A stretch of DNA of 33,396 nt. Source: DATMMS01 sp036824145. GTDB lineage: Bacteria > Chloroflexota > Dormibacteria > DASZGP01. Of this stretch, positions 15,271 to 23,211 are shown one piece after another. The position numbers were made by a program, and so were the translations under genes. Every line of letters starts with the position of its first letter. Positions within the stretch are counted from its first letter, which is position 1. The notes under the pieces were generated by a model. That model was not told the DNA's origin. It ran no database searches and worked only from the letters and a program-made list of their open reading frames with translations. Where the stretch lies: NCBI GenBank assembly GCA_036824145.1, contig DAITAT010000015.1, positions 1 to 33,396 on the forward strand, in the 5' to 3' direction.

Positions 15271-15899
15271 ACCAGGGCCGCCGTCATGTCCCCCACAAAG
15301 TTGAGCTCCTCCTGGTTGATGGTGTGACCCATTCCGGGGTACAGCCGAAGCGTTACCTCGCCACCCAACCTGCCGAGAACCTCGGCCGCGTCTGTCGCGC
15401 GCTCCTTGGGGATGTGCGGATCGACATCGCTGCAGCCGAGGAAAACCGGGGTCCCGTCGAGTGAGCCCGGGTAGTCCCGAGGGATCGCGTCCGGGCCGAT
15501 CAGGCCACCGCTCAGCCCCACCAGCCCGCCGTACCGGCGAGCATTGCGGGCCGCGAACTCCAGTGTCAGGCAGGCGCCCTGGGAGAAGCCGAGGAGGATG
15601 ACTCGGTCCGCGGGCACAGACTCCTCGACCATTGCCAGCAACTCCGAAAGGACTCGGAGCGCCGAGTCGAGCCAGGGCTGGTTGCTCCCGGTGGGGTCGC
15701 TGAACCGATTCGGGTACCAGGTCCCTCCTTGAGCCTGCGGCGCCAGGTAGGCCCAGCCGGGGCTAATCAGCGCCTGCCCGACAGTCATGATGTCGCGCGC
15801 TGACGCGCCGCGGCCGTGAACCAGGATCATCGCCGCCCGGGCGCTCTCGAGGGCCTCGCCAATGCGCAAGAGGGGTTGCCCACCATGGGGGTTTTCCAT
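15225..15899 (-). CDS. Phospholipase/carboxylesterase-family alpha/beta hydrolase
   Basis: A 224-aa cytoplasmic esterase of the Abhydrolase_2 family. Seen in the sequence: LVHGRGASARD (oxyanion region), nucleophile elbow LGFSQGACLT, acidic residue in LGCSDVDPHIP, and catalytic His in PGMGHTINQEE. Family members hydrolyse carboxylic esters or lysophospholipids. Start ATG 15899 has GAGGA at 15906-15910 as ribosome-binding site. The stop overlaps the following gene once the assembly gap is closed. It is divergent from the SET-domain gene, 57 bp apart. Confidence 0.9.
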   Translation of the reverse strand: MENPHGGQPLLRIGEALESARAAMILVHGRGASARDIMTVGQALISPGWAYLAPQAQGGTWYPNRFSDPTGSNQPWLDSALRVLSELLAMVEESVPADRVILLGFSQGACLTLEFAARNARRYGGLVGLSGGLIGPDAIPRDYPGSLDGTPVFLGCSDVDPHIPKERATDAAEVLGRLGGEVTLRLYPGMGHTINQEELNFVGDMTAALVSPTTGVQANDGEPR

Positions 15900-15944
15900 C
15901 GCTCGTCCTCACATTACGCCGAAACACCCATCGGCCCAAGCACA

Positions 15945-15950
15945 TACGAT
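15945..15950 (+). promoter_or_regulatory. -10 element, leaderless promoter of the SET-domain gene
   Basis: TACGAT, 6 nt, ATG 15957. Identical hexamer and spacing to the lipoprotein gene at 2104. Confidence 0.6.
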
Positions 15951-15956
15951 TGCCTC

Positions 15957-16355
15957 ATGGCCAAGGTTGAGATCAACGGCGGTCGCCGCCTGGCCTTCGA
16001 CATAGGCGCCGACCCCCGGCCCCGAATCACCATTGGGTCCTCCCCCATCCACGGTCGCGGTGTCTTCGCGACCGAGGCCATCCCCGCCGGCGACGTCATC
16101 GAGGTGTGCCCGGTGTTACGGATCCCGGCCGACCAGCGCCACCTGATCGATGAGACGCTGATCTATGAGTACTACTTCGATTGGGACCGCGACGCCGCCC
16201 TGGCCCTGGGCCTGGGCAGCCTCTACAACCACTCGGGAACGCCCAACGCCGAGTACCTGAAGGACACCGCCAACGACATCGTCACGGTCCGCGCCATCGC
16301 CACCATCGACGCCGGCGATGAGATTGTTTTCTCTTACTGCGGCCCCTCAGGCTGA
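15957..16355 (+). CDS. Small SET-domain protein (putative lysine methyltransferase)
   Basis: A 132-aa protein consisting of essentially one SET domain. Seen: IHGRGVFATEAIPAGDVIEV (SAM-binding, about 31-50), SLYNHSGTPNAEY (NHS motif, 91-93), and ATIDAGDEIVFSYCG with the conserved Tyr127. SET proteins transfer methyl from S-adenosylmethionine to protein lysines; the pre- and post-SET modules are absent, as in many small bacterial versions. Start ATG 15957 is chosen over a longer upstream frame because TACGAT lies six bases before it. Its 3' end overlaps the converging HAD gene by 9 bp. Target protein unknown. Confidence 0.87.
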   Translation: MAKVEINGGRRLAFDIGADPRPRITIGSSPIHGRGVFATEAIPAGDVIEVCPVLRIPADQRHLIDETLIYEYYFDWDRDAALALGLGSLYNHSGTPNAEYLKDTANDIVTVRAIATIDAGDEIVFSYCGPSG

Positions 16356-17018
16356 GCCGCGCCCGGCGGCCGCCTCGAAATCCTCGCGACCCAAACCCAT
16401 GACCTCGCCGATCGAGCCGACATCGATGTCCGAGTGGATCTCCTCTGTCTCCCGCGCGTATTTGCCCTGGCGCACGTGCACTGTCACCACCCGTTCACGC
16501 AGGGCAGCCTTGACCGCCACCAGGATTCGCGGCTTGTCGTCGACAAGGACGTAGAGGTCGGCGGGCACCTGCCGGCAGACGTCATCCAGGCGCTCTTGCT
16601 TGTGGACGTAGATCAGGACCCTGTCGTCGACAGCTGCCGCCAGGCCGGCACGGGCGATCTTGGCCGGCTGGAAGACCGGGTCGCCGTCAGAGACGATGGC
16701 CAGGGTCCCGATCTCGCGGAGGTGCGCCAGCACGTCCATGGCGCCTTCGTACAGGCACTCCTCGTAGGGATAGAAGAGCACGGCCGCGGCCAGTTCGGCG
16801 AAGCGCTCGACCTGCGGGCAGGCGGCGCGGAAGCGCGCCAGGGTCAAGGGCACGTCGACGTAGTCGAGCTCGTCCCGGACGGCCTCGTACTCGGCCCAAA
16901 AGGTGGGTGCGTACTCGCTGCCGGCGAAGCGGAGGATCCTCTCCTCGAGGTCGGCCCTGACGATGTCGTTGTCGATCAGGGTGTTGTCGACGTCGAGGAG
17001 GAAGGCGATCTGAGTCAC
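16347..17018 (-). CDS. HAD-superfamily hydrolase
   Basis: A 223-aa phosphatase-type HAD protein. Motif I LLDVDNTLID gives D9 and D11; motif II is AIVSDGD with S110; the Lys of motif III is near K120; motif IV is VLVDDKPR with D160/D161. A helical cap lies between motifs I and II. The start GTG 17018 overlaps the stop of the upstream DUF2090 aldolase gene (GTGA). This pairing suggests a sugar-phosphate substrate related to the aldolase product, which is inference. Confidence 0.88.
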   Translation of the reverse strand: MTQIAFLLDVDNTLIDNDIVRADLEERILRFAGSEYAPTFWAEYEAVRDELDYVDVPLTLARFRAACPQVERFAELAAAVLFYPYEECLYEGAMDVLAHLREIGTLAIVSDGDPVFQPAKIARAGLAAAVDDRVLIYVHKQERLDDVCRQVPADLYVLVDDKPRILVAVKAALRERVVTVHVRQGKYARETEEIHSDIDVGSIGEVMGLGREDFEAAAGRGSA

Positions 17019-17923
17019 GCCGCCGCCTGGAGGTAGACATCGATGGCGCGCAGGTAGCGGGCGGCGATCTCCGAGACCGCCGCCGCCTGGTCGATCTCCT
17101 CAGCCAGCATCGACTTGAGCGGATCCCACCAGATCGTGCGGCCGATGGCGAAGCCCGCGAAGCCGGCGGCCCGAGCGCCGACCCTGAGCCAGCGGTCGAC
17201 CCGCTCCTCGTCGGCGCCCCGACCCAGCACGATGCAGCGAATGTTGTCGCGACCGCCGCGCCGGGCCTGGCGGGCTACGCGGATGCAGTCGTCCTCGGTG
17301 TCGAGCCCCTCGATCTTCCACACGTCCGGCTCGACGCCCGCCTCCTGCAGCTCAGCAATCGCCCGCACCACCAGGTGGGGGCGGAGGCTGTGGTCGTAGC
17401 TGTCGATGCTGCCCGCCTCCTCGAGCTCCTCGGTCGTCGGCGGCACCAACAATTCGAATAGGAAACGGCGGTCGTGAGCCTGGAGCCAGTCGCCAAGGGT
17501 TTTAAGTCGGGCAGCCTGGCGCCTATTCAGTTCCCGGTCGCGGTCCGGGTTGTAGCGGACCAGGACTTTGACGAAGTCGGGATCAAAGGCCTCGATGTGA
17601 GACCCGAAGTCGTCGCCATATTGCAGGTGGAACTCGTCCTTGCCGCTCTCCTCGACCGGCATCGCCAGGATCGTCCCCTCGCTCTTGGCGGCGCGGGCGA
17701 TGTCGGCCCCAAGCTCCTCGTCCACCAGGACCCCCGCGGCGCCGGCCGGCGCGCCCCCACGCAGGGCCGTCCGGAAGCCTTCGTAGATGACCTGCTTGCC
17801 CTGGGTCAGCCGGGCGAGATCGGCGGCCGTCGGCTCTCCCTGGATCCCATAGAGCCCGGACTCGTACGACCCGCGGTGGTCGAACGCCACTATGAAGAGG
17901 TGCCCATCGGTGGAGTTCGCCAC
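17015..17923 (-). CDS. DUF2090-family aldolase (IolC C-terminal-like)
   Basis: A 302-aa TIM-barrel protein. The start FIVAFDHRGSYES and later stretches DFVKVLVRYNPD, FLFELLVPPT, VEPDVWKIEGLD and CIVLGRG match DUF2090, the domain fused to the C-terminus of some IolC proteins and linked to 2-deoxy-5-keto-gluconate-6-phosphate cleavage. The Lys in VWKIEG is a plausible Schiff-base residue. No other inositol-catabolism gene is present, so the substrate is open. Start GTG 17923 follows TAGACT by seven bases. The first bases of the gene are duplicated by assembly gap 3. Confidence 0.83.
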   Translation of the reverse strand: MANSTDGHLFIVAFDHRGSYESGLYGIQGEPTAADLARLTQGKQVIYEGFRTALRGGAPAGAAGVLVDEELGADIARAAKSEGTILAMPVEESGKDEFHLQYGDDFGSHIEAFDPDFVKVLVRYNPDRDRELNRRQAARLKTLGDWLQAHDRRFLFELLVPPTTEELEEAGSIDSYDHSLRPHLVVRAIAELQEAGVEPDVWKIEGLDTEDDCIRVARQARRGGRDNIRCIVLGRGADEERVDRWLRVGARAAGFAGFAIGRTIWWDPLKSMLAEEIDQAAAVSEIAARYLRAIDVYLQAAA

Positions 17924-18115
17924 GGGGTGGAGTCTAAAGGTGCGCCAGGACTGGGTCGCGNNNNNNNNNNNNNNNNNNNNNNNNNNNNNNNNNNNNNNNN
18001 NNNNNNNNNNNNNNNNNNNNNNNNNNNNNNNNNNNNNNNNNNNNNNNNNNNNNNNNNNNNATCGGTGGAGTTCGCCACGGGGTGGAGTCTAAAGGTGCGC
18101 CAGGACTGGGTCGCG
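17906..18115. other. Assembly gap 3: 100 N between two identical 55-bp copies
   Basis: Bases 17906-17960 and 18061-18115 are identical and enclose exactly 100 N (17961-18060). The repeat includes the start and promoter of the DUF2090 gene. Collapsing removes 155 bp. Confidence 0.92.
17931..17936 (-). promoter_or_regulatory. -10 element, leaderless promoter of the DUF2090-HAD operon
   Basis: TAGACT, 7 nt, GTG 17923 on the minus strand. Confidence 0.5.
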
Positions 18116-18312
18116 TCCGGATGGGCCGAGGTCCGTAACCATTGCCCGATTTTGGGGTTCAGACTTGTCGTTGACCGCCGAAGCCCCCCACTTCCCGTCG
18201 GAGGACACTGGAATTTGGAGTTAATTGATGCTGCGCGCCCTGCACCCAGTCGCCCCCGACCCCAAGCCGACGCGGTTCCGCGTTTGAGCCGCCTCTTCTT
18301 CGCGTGCCTTCG
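18116..18312 (+). other. Intergenic region upstream of the fatty-acid operon
   Basis: With gap 3 collapsed, about 230 bp separate the divergent DUF2090 and fabF genes. I see no gene here. TTGACC at 18171-18176 is a possible -35 box and a short A/T-rich patch (GGAATTTGGAGTTAATTG, 18210-18227) stands out, but no correctly spaced -10 or Shine-Dalgarno was found. The operon promoter presumably lies here. Confidence 0.4.
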
Positions 18313-19551
18313 ATGAACGGCGTTGTGGTCACGGGCATGGGCTGCCTCAGCCCCCTCGGGAACGACGTCCCCACGACCTGGCAGGCGATGCTGGAGGGGC
18401 GCTCCGGAATCGGCCCGATCACCCACTTCGACGCTTCCGATCTGCCCGTCAAGATCGCGGGAGAGGTCCGAGGCTTCGACGGCGACGAGCTCATTGGTCG
18501 GAAGCAGGCCCGCCGGATGTCGCGCTTCAGCCAGTTCGCTGTGGCGGTGACAGACGAGGCGCTCACAGGCTCGGGTCTCGACCTCACGGACATCGACCGT
18601 GAGAGAGTCGGGGTCCTCATCGCCAGCGGCATCGGCGGCCTCCGGGAGATCGAGGAGGCCAACCACGTGCTCGAGAACCAGGGTCACCGCCGTATCAGCC
18701 CCTTCGTGGTCCCGATGATGATCGGGGACATGGCCGCGGGCAACGTGGCCATCCACTTCGATCTCCGCGGACCCAACTTCGGCCTGGTCTCGGCCTGCGC
18801 CTCCGGCGCCCACGCCATCGGCGAGGCCGCTGAGATCATCCGCCGCGGCGACGCCGACGTGATGGTGGCGGGCGGCAGCGAAGCGGCCATCACGCCCCTG
18901 GCCGTCGCCAGCTTTGTGGCGGCACGCGCCCTCAGCGACAGCGACGCCGAGCCGTGTACCGTGAGCCGCCCATTCGACCGCGACCGCACCGGCTTTGTCA
19001 TCGCCGAGGGCGCGGCGGTGGTGATCCTCGAGTCGGAAGCCCATGCCCGCGCTCGGGGCGCGCAGCTCCTCGCCGTGGTGGCGGGGTACGGCGCCGGTGC
19101 CGATGCCTACCACATGACCGCCCCCGAGCCCGCCGGCCGCGGCGCCATCGCCTCGATGCGGCGAGCCCTCGATCGGGCCCAGCTGCAGCCAGCCGACCTC
19201 GGCTACATCAACGCCCACGGCACCTCCACCATACTCAACGACCGCGCCGAGGCCGCCGCCATCCATCAGGTCTTCAGCAGTCACTCCGACCGCCTCCCGG
19301 TGAGCAGCACCAAGTCGATGACCGGCCACCTTCTGGGAGCCGCCGGGGCGCTGGAGTCGGTTGTCTGCATCAAGGCGATCGGGACCGGCGTGATCCCACC
19401 CACGATCAACCTCGACAACCCCGACGACGACTGCCGGCTCGACCACGTCACCGGCGGCCCCCGCCGCGTCGAGGTGCGCTCCGCCCTCAACAACTCCTTC
19501 GGCTTCGGCGGGCACAACGCCTCGCTGGTATTCACCGCCGCCGATGCCTGA
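18313..19551 (+). CDS. fabF: 3-oxoacyl-ACP synthase II
   Basis: A 412-aa condensing enzyme that elongates acyl-ACP with malonyl-ACP. The catalytic Cys-His-His triad is visible: C162 in LVSACASGAH, H302 in INAHGTST and H339 in SMTGHLLGAAGALE, plus the C-terminal FGFGGHNASL. The length matches FabF. ATG 18313 gives the standard beginning NGVVVTGMGCLSPLG; GTG 18304 is possible. It is the first gene of fabF-fabH-accD-accA-acpP-fabI and overlaps fabH by 8 bp. Confidence 0.95.
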   Translation: MNGVVVTGMGCLSPLGNDVPTTWQAMLEGRSGIGPITHFDASDLPVKIAGEVRGFDGDELIGRKQARRMSRFSQFAVAVTDEALTGSGLDLTDIDRERVGVLIASGIGGLREIEEANHVLENQGHRRISPFVVPMMIGDMAAGNVAIHFDLRGPNFGLVSACASGAHAIGEAAEIIRRGDADVMVAGGSEAAITPLAVASFVAARALSDSDAEPCTVSRPFDRDRTGFVIAEGAAVVILESEAHARARGAQLLAVVAGYGAGADAYHMTAPEPAGRGAIASMRRALDRAQLQPADLGYINAHGTSTILNDRAEAAAIHQVFSSHSDRLPVSSTKSMTGHLLGAAGALESVVCIKAIGTGVIPPTINLDNPDDDCRLDHVTGGPRRVEVRSALNNSFGFGGHNASLVFTAADA

Positions 19552-20524
19552 GATCGGCTACAGGACCACCGGCCGGCGGGCGGCGATCCTCGGCCTGGGC
19601 GGATATGTGCCCGAGCAGAAGGTCAGCAACGCCGAACTGTCCCTGCACCTGGACACCTCGGACGAGTGGATCCGCCAGCGGACCGGGATCGCCGAGCGCC
19701 GGGTCGCCGTCACCGGCGCCACCACCTCCGAGCTGGCGCTGCCTGCCGCCCGCCAGGCACTCGAGCGTGCCGAGGTGCTGCCCTCCGAGCTTGACCTGAT
19801 CGTGCTCGGCACCAGCTCGCCGGACCGGCCCTTCCCGGCCGCGGCGTGCATCGTGCAGCGCCAGCTCGGCGCCGACGGCGCCATGGCCTTCGACGTGCTG
19901 GCCGCCTGCAGCAGCTGGCTCTATGCCGCTTCCATCGCGGAGCGCTACATCGCCACCGGCGGCGTGCGCCGCGCCCTGGTGGTGGGATCTGAGGTCCTTA
20001 GCCGCCTCCTCGACTACACCGACCGCGACACTTGCATCCTCTTCGGTGACGGAGCCGGGGCGGCGGTCCTGGGCCCATCAGACGACGCCGGATTCGACAG
20101 CTGGGTGATTGGCGCCGACGGCCGGCAGTCCGAATTGATCTACTGCAGCCCCTCCGAGGAAGACGGCCTACCCAGGCTCCGCATGGACGGGAAGGAGACC
20201 TTCAAGTCGGCCACCCGCGTGATGGAAGAGGCTTCGCTGCGCGCCTGCGAGATCGCCGGAGTCACCCCGGACCAGCTGGCCCTGGTCGTGCCCCACCAGG
20301 CTAACGTCAGGATCGTCGAAGCGGTGGCCAAGCGCCTCAACCTCCCCATCGATCGCTTCAGCCTCAACCTCGACCGCTATGGCAACACTTCATCGGCGTC
20401 GATTCCCCTGGCGCTGGAGGAGGCGTCGAGCGCGGGCCGGCTGCACGCCGGCGACCGCATCCTGCTGGTGGGCTTCGGCTCCGGTCTGACCTGGAGCGCG
20501 ACGGTGATGACATGGGGGACATGA
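19544..20524 (+). CDS. fabH: 3-oxoacyl-ACP synthase III
   Basis: A 326-aa initiation ketosynthase condensing a short acyl-CoA primer with malonyl-ACP. The Cys-His-Asn triad is complete: C122 (VLAACSSWLYA), H251 (VPHQANVRI) and N281 (RYGNTSSASIP). LDTSDEWIRQRTGI near residue 37 is the CoA-site signature. Whether it uses acetyl- or branched acyl-CoA is not readable from the sequence. Start ATG 19544 lies inside the end of fabF; the stop overlaps accD. Confidence 0.95.
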   Translation: MPEIGYRTTGRRAAILGLGGYVPEQKVSNAELSLHLDTSDEWIRQRTGIAERRVAVTGATTSELALPAARQALERAEVLPSELDLIVLGTSSPDRPFPAAACIVQRQLGADGAMAFDVLAACSSWLYAASIAERYIATGGVRRALVVGSEVLSRLLDYTDRDTCILFGDGAGAAVLGPSDDAGFDSWVIGADGRQSELIYCSPSEEDGLPRLRMDGKETFKSATRVMEEASLRACEIAGVTPDQLALVVPHQANVRIVEAVAKRLNLPIDRFSLNLDRYGNTSSASIPLALEEASSAGRLHAGDRILLVGFGSGLTWSATVMTWGT

Positions 20525-21345
20525 GCCGGGTCGTACCGGTCCCCGGTTGCCCGACCTGTGGCGACTGCCATCTCATCGACGAGATCGAGTCCAACCTCAG
20601 CCTCTGCCCCGGGTGCGGGCATCACTACCCCGTCAGGGCTCGCACCAGGCTGGAGCAGATCCTCGACCTTGACAGCTTCCTGGAGTGGGATGACGACCTC
20701 CGTCCGCGCGATCACCTCGAGTTCGTCGACCTGCTGCCCTATCCTCAGCGCCTTACCGATGCCAGCCGGCGGAGCGGCCTGGACGAGGCCGTGGTCACCG
20801 GGTCGGGAAGGATCGAGGGGTTGGCCATTGGCGTCGCGGTGATGGACTTCGGGTTCATCGGCGGGAGCATGGGGGTGGTCGTCGGCGAGAAGGTGGCGCG
20901 AGCGATGGAGCGCTCGGCGTCCTGGGCGATGCCCTTCGTAGCGGTCACCGCATCCGGCGGCGCGCGGATGCAGGAAGGGCTGATGTCGCTGGTCCAGATG
21001 GCCAAGACCAGCGTCGCCCGGTCCCGCCTCGCCGATGTACCGGTCCCCTACATCTCCGTGCTCACCAACCCCACCATGGGTGGCGTGATGGCCTCCTTCG
21101 GCGCCAGCGCCGACGTCATCCTGGCCGAGCCCGGCGCCACCATCGGCTTCGCCGGCGCACGCGTCATCCGCGAGGCCACCCACGAAGAGCTGCCACCAGG
21201 CTTCCAGACGTCCGAGTTCATGTACGACCTCGGCTTCCTCGACCAGGTCGTGCCGCGACCGCAGCTGCGCGAAAAGCTCAGTCAGCTGCTTGCCCTGTAC
21301 CCGGTGCCCAAGGCAGCCTTCCAGGCGCTGACAGGAGAGGCTTGA
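20521..21345 (+). CDS. accD: Acetyl-CoA carboxylase carboxyltransferase beta subunit
   Basis: A 274-aa subunit transferring carboxyl from carboxybiotin to acetyl-CoA. The N-terminal zinc ribbon has C10, C13, C29 and C32 (CPTC and CPGC pairs). The crotonase-fold body carries ASGGARMQEGLMSLVQMAK and PTMGGVMASF. ATG 20521 overlaps the fabH stop (ATGA); ATG 20512 would add three residues. It works with AccA next door. The biotin carboxylase and carrier (accC, accB) are not in this window. Confidence 0.94.
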   Translation: MSRVVPVPGCPTCGDCHLIDEIESNLSLCPGCGHHYPVRARTRLEQILDLDSFLEWDDDLRPRDHLEFVDLLPYPQRLTDASRRSGLDEAVVTGSGRIEGLAIGVAVMDFGFIGGSMGVVVGEKVARAMERSASWAMPFVAVTASGGARMQEGLMSLVQMAKTSVARSRLADVPVPYISVLTNPTMGGVMASFGASADVILAEPGATIGFAGARVIREATHEELPPGFQTSEFMYDLGFLDQVVPRPQLREKLSQLLALYPVPKAAFQALTGEA

Positions 21346-22121
21346 CGGTCTGGGCCACAGTCGAGCTGGCGCGGCACCCGGACCGCCCCTCCTCTCTCGA
21401 CTACATCGAGCTGCTCGGCGACGAGTTCGTCGAGCTCCACGGTGACCGCGCCGGCGCCGATGACCCGGCGATCGTCGGCGGCCCCGCGCGCATCGACGGC
21501 AACTCGGTGATGGTGATCGCCCAGCAGAAGGGTCGCACCCCGGCCGAGCGGGTTGAGCGCAACTACGGCATGGCCCATCCCTGGGGCTACCGCAAGGCGC
21601 TGCGCCTGATGCGCCAGGCAGAGCGGTTCGGGCTCCCCCTGGTCACCCTGATCGACACCTCCGGCGCTTACCCCGGCGTGGACGCCGAACGCACCGGCCA
21701 GGCCTGGGCCATATCCGAGTGCCTGACCACGATGGCCCAGCTGCCGCTCCCCATAGTCGCCGTGATCATCGGCGAAGGCGGCAGCGGTGGCGCCCTGGCG
21801 CTGGCCGTCGCCGACCGGACCCTGATGCTTGAACACGCCATCTACTCGGTTGCGTCACCAGAGGCGGCCGCATCGATCACGTGGCGCGACACCGGGCGCA
21901 AGCGGAGCGCGGCCGCGGCCCTCGGCCTGACCAGTGCTGACGCCCTTCGCCTCCACATCATCGACGAGGTGATCGCTGAGCCCGAGCCCGCCCACCTGGC
22001 ACCCGCGGAAGCCGCGGCGAGCCTCAAGGAGGCGGTTGTCCGCCACCTCGCCGAGCTCAAAGGCACCGACCCCGAGCGGCTTGTCGGATCCCGCTACTGG
22101 CGATTCCGCCGGTTTGTCTGA
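21342..22121 (+). CDS. accA: Acetyl-CoA carboxylase carboxyltransferase alpha subunit
   Basis: A 259-aa partner of AccD forming the carboxyltransferase that makes malonyl-CoA. Signatures: DRPSSLDYIELL, FVELHGDRAGADDPAIVGG, LIDTSGAYPGVDAE, IGEGGSGGALAL and YSVASPEAAASITW. It is shorter than E. coli AccA (about 319 aa), mainly at the N-terminus. The start is TTG 21342, overlapping the accD stop in a TTGA junction. This is the second such junction in the window, which supports TTG as a real start in this genome. Confidence 0.94.
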   Translation: MTVWATVELARHPDRPSSLDYIELLGDEFVELHGDRAGADDPAIVGGPARIDGNSVMVIAQQKGRTPAERVERNYGMAHPWGYRKALRLMRQAERFGLPLVTLIDTSGAYPGVDAERTGQAWAISECLTTMAQLPLPIVAVIIGEGGSGGALALAVADRTLMLEHAIYSVASPEAAASITWRDTGRKRSAAAALGLTSADALRLHIIDEVIAEPEPAHLAPAEAAASLKEAVVRHLAELKGTDPERLVGSRYWRFRRFV

Positions 22122-22172
22122 CACACGATCGCGACGGGTTCCGTCGCGCCAAGACACCAAGAGGATCTCAAG

Positions 22173-22424
22173 ATGACCGAAGTAATTGATCGCGAACAGT
22201 TCCGCAAGATCATCGCCGAGCAGCTGCAGGTGGACCTCAAGAAGGTTGTCGACACCGCTCGCTTCACCGACGACCTCGAGGCTGACTCACTCGACCTGGT
22301 CGAGCTGATCATGGCCTTCGAGGAGACCTACCACACCGAGATCTCCGATGAAGACGCCGAGAAGATCGCCACCGTCGGCGACGCATGGGCGTTCCTGGAG
22401 CTGCGGGCCGCAGTCAAGGTCTGA
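22173..22424 (+). CDS. acpP: Acyl carrier protein
   Basis: An 83-aa acidic carrier whose 4'-phosphopantetheine arm holds growing acyl chains. The attachment serine is S39 in LEADSLDLVELIMAFEE, the canonical DSL motif. The gene has its own Shine-Dalgarno (GAGG at 22161-22164, 8 nt before ATG) after a 51-bp gap, which would allow the higher expression ACP needs. Confidence 0.96.
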   Translation: MTEVIDREQFRKIIAEQLQVDLKKVVDTARFTDDLEADSLDLVELIMAFEETYHTEISDEDAEKIATVGDAWAFLELRAAVKV

Positions 22425-22426
22425 GC

Positions 22427-23185
22427 TTGCTGCTGGCCGGGAAGAAGCTGCTGATCACAGGCGTCCTCACCCCGGGGAGCATCGCCTACGACTGCGCCAG
22501 GATCGCCCAGGACGAAGGCGCCGAGGTGCTTCTGACCGGCTTCGGCCGGGGCATGAGCCTCACCCGGCAAAGCGCCCGTCGCCTGACCCCAACCCCAGAC
22601 GTGCTTGAGGTCGATGTCAACAACGGCGCGGACCTGGTCGCCCTGACCGGGGAGCTGCAGCGACGCTGGGGCCGCCTCGACGGCTGCCTTCACGCGATCG
22701 CTTACGCTCCGCCGGATACCATCGGCGGCAACTTCATGACCGCGCCATGGGAAAGCGTCGAGGTGGCGCTGCGCACCTCCACCTTCTCACTGAAGGAGCT
22801 TGCCTGCGCTGTGACGCCATTGATGGGTTCGGGCGGAAGCATCGTCAGCCTCACCTTCGACAACCGGTCCGCCTGGCCGGCCTACGACTGGATGGGGGTC
22901 TGCAAGTCGGGCCTGGAGTCGGTCGCGCGCTACCTGGCTCGCGACCTCGGCCCCCGCGGAATCCGCGTCAATACTGTCGCGGCCGGGCCCCTGGCGACCA
23001 TCGCAGCCAAGGCCATCCCCGGCTTTTCGAAGTTCAACGACGCCTGGCAGAAAGCGCCCCTGGGCTGGGACATCCGCGACCCGGAGCCGGTCGCCCGAAT
23101 GGTCGCCGTGCTCCTGAGCGACTGGGCCCCGGCGACGACGGGCGAGATGGTGCACGTCGACGGCGGCTACCACGCGATGGGCTGA
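22427..23185 (+). CDS. fabI: InhA/FabI-type enoyl-ACP reductase
   Basis: A 252-aa NADH-dependent short-chain-dehydrogenase-type enoyl reductase, last step of the elongation cycle. It shows LLITGVLTPGSIAYDCARIAQDEG (nucleotide binding), Y153 and K160 in AYDWMGVCKSGLES (catalytic Y-x6-K), GIRVNTVAAGPLATIAAKAI, and ATTGEMVHVDGGYHAMG. The body aligns closely with mycobacterial InhA (APLGWDIRDPEPVARMVAVLLSDW). In the cofactor/inhibitor pocket, HSIGF of InhA and FabI reads HAIAY (A90, A92, Y93). Start TTG 22427 lies two bases after the acpP stop. Confidence 0.93.
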   Translation: MLLAGKKLLITGVLTPGSIAYDCARIAQDEGAEVLLTGFGRGMSLTRQSARRLTPTPDVLEVDVNNGADLVALTGELQRRWGRLDGCLHAIAYAPPDTIGGNFMTAPWESVEVALRTSTFSLKELACAVTPLMGSGGSIVSLTFDNRSAWPAYDWMGVCKSGLESVARYLARDLGPRGIRVNTVAAGPLATIAAKAIPGFSKFNDAWQKAPLGWDIRDPEPVARMVAVLLSDWAPATTGEMVHVDGGYHAMG

Positions 23186-23211
23186 ACTCTGTCGTCGTAC
23201 AGGCCGCGGTA

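Noticed and set aside
17890..19515. 541-codon minus-strand open frame running through the gap
   Set aside because: It crosses the 100-N artefact and lies opposite fabF, whose catalytic motifs are complete.
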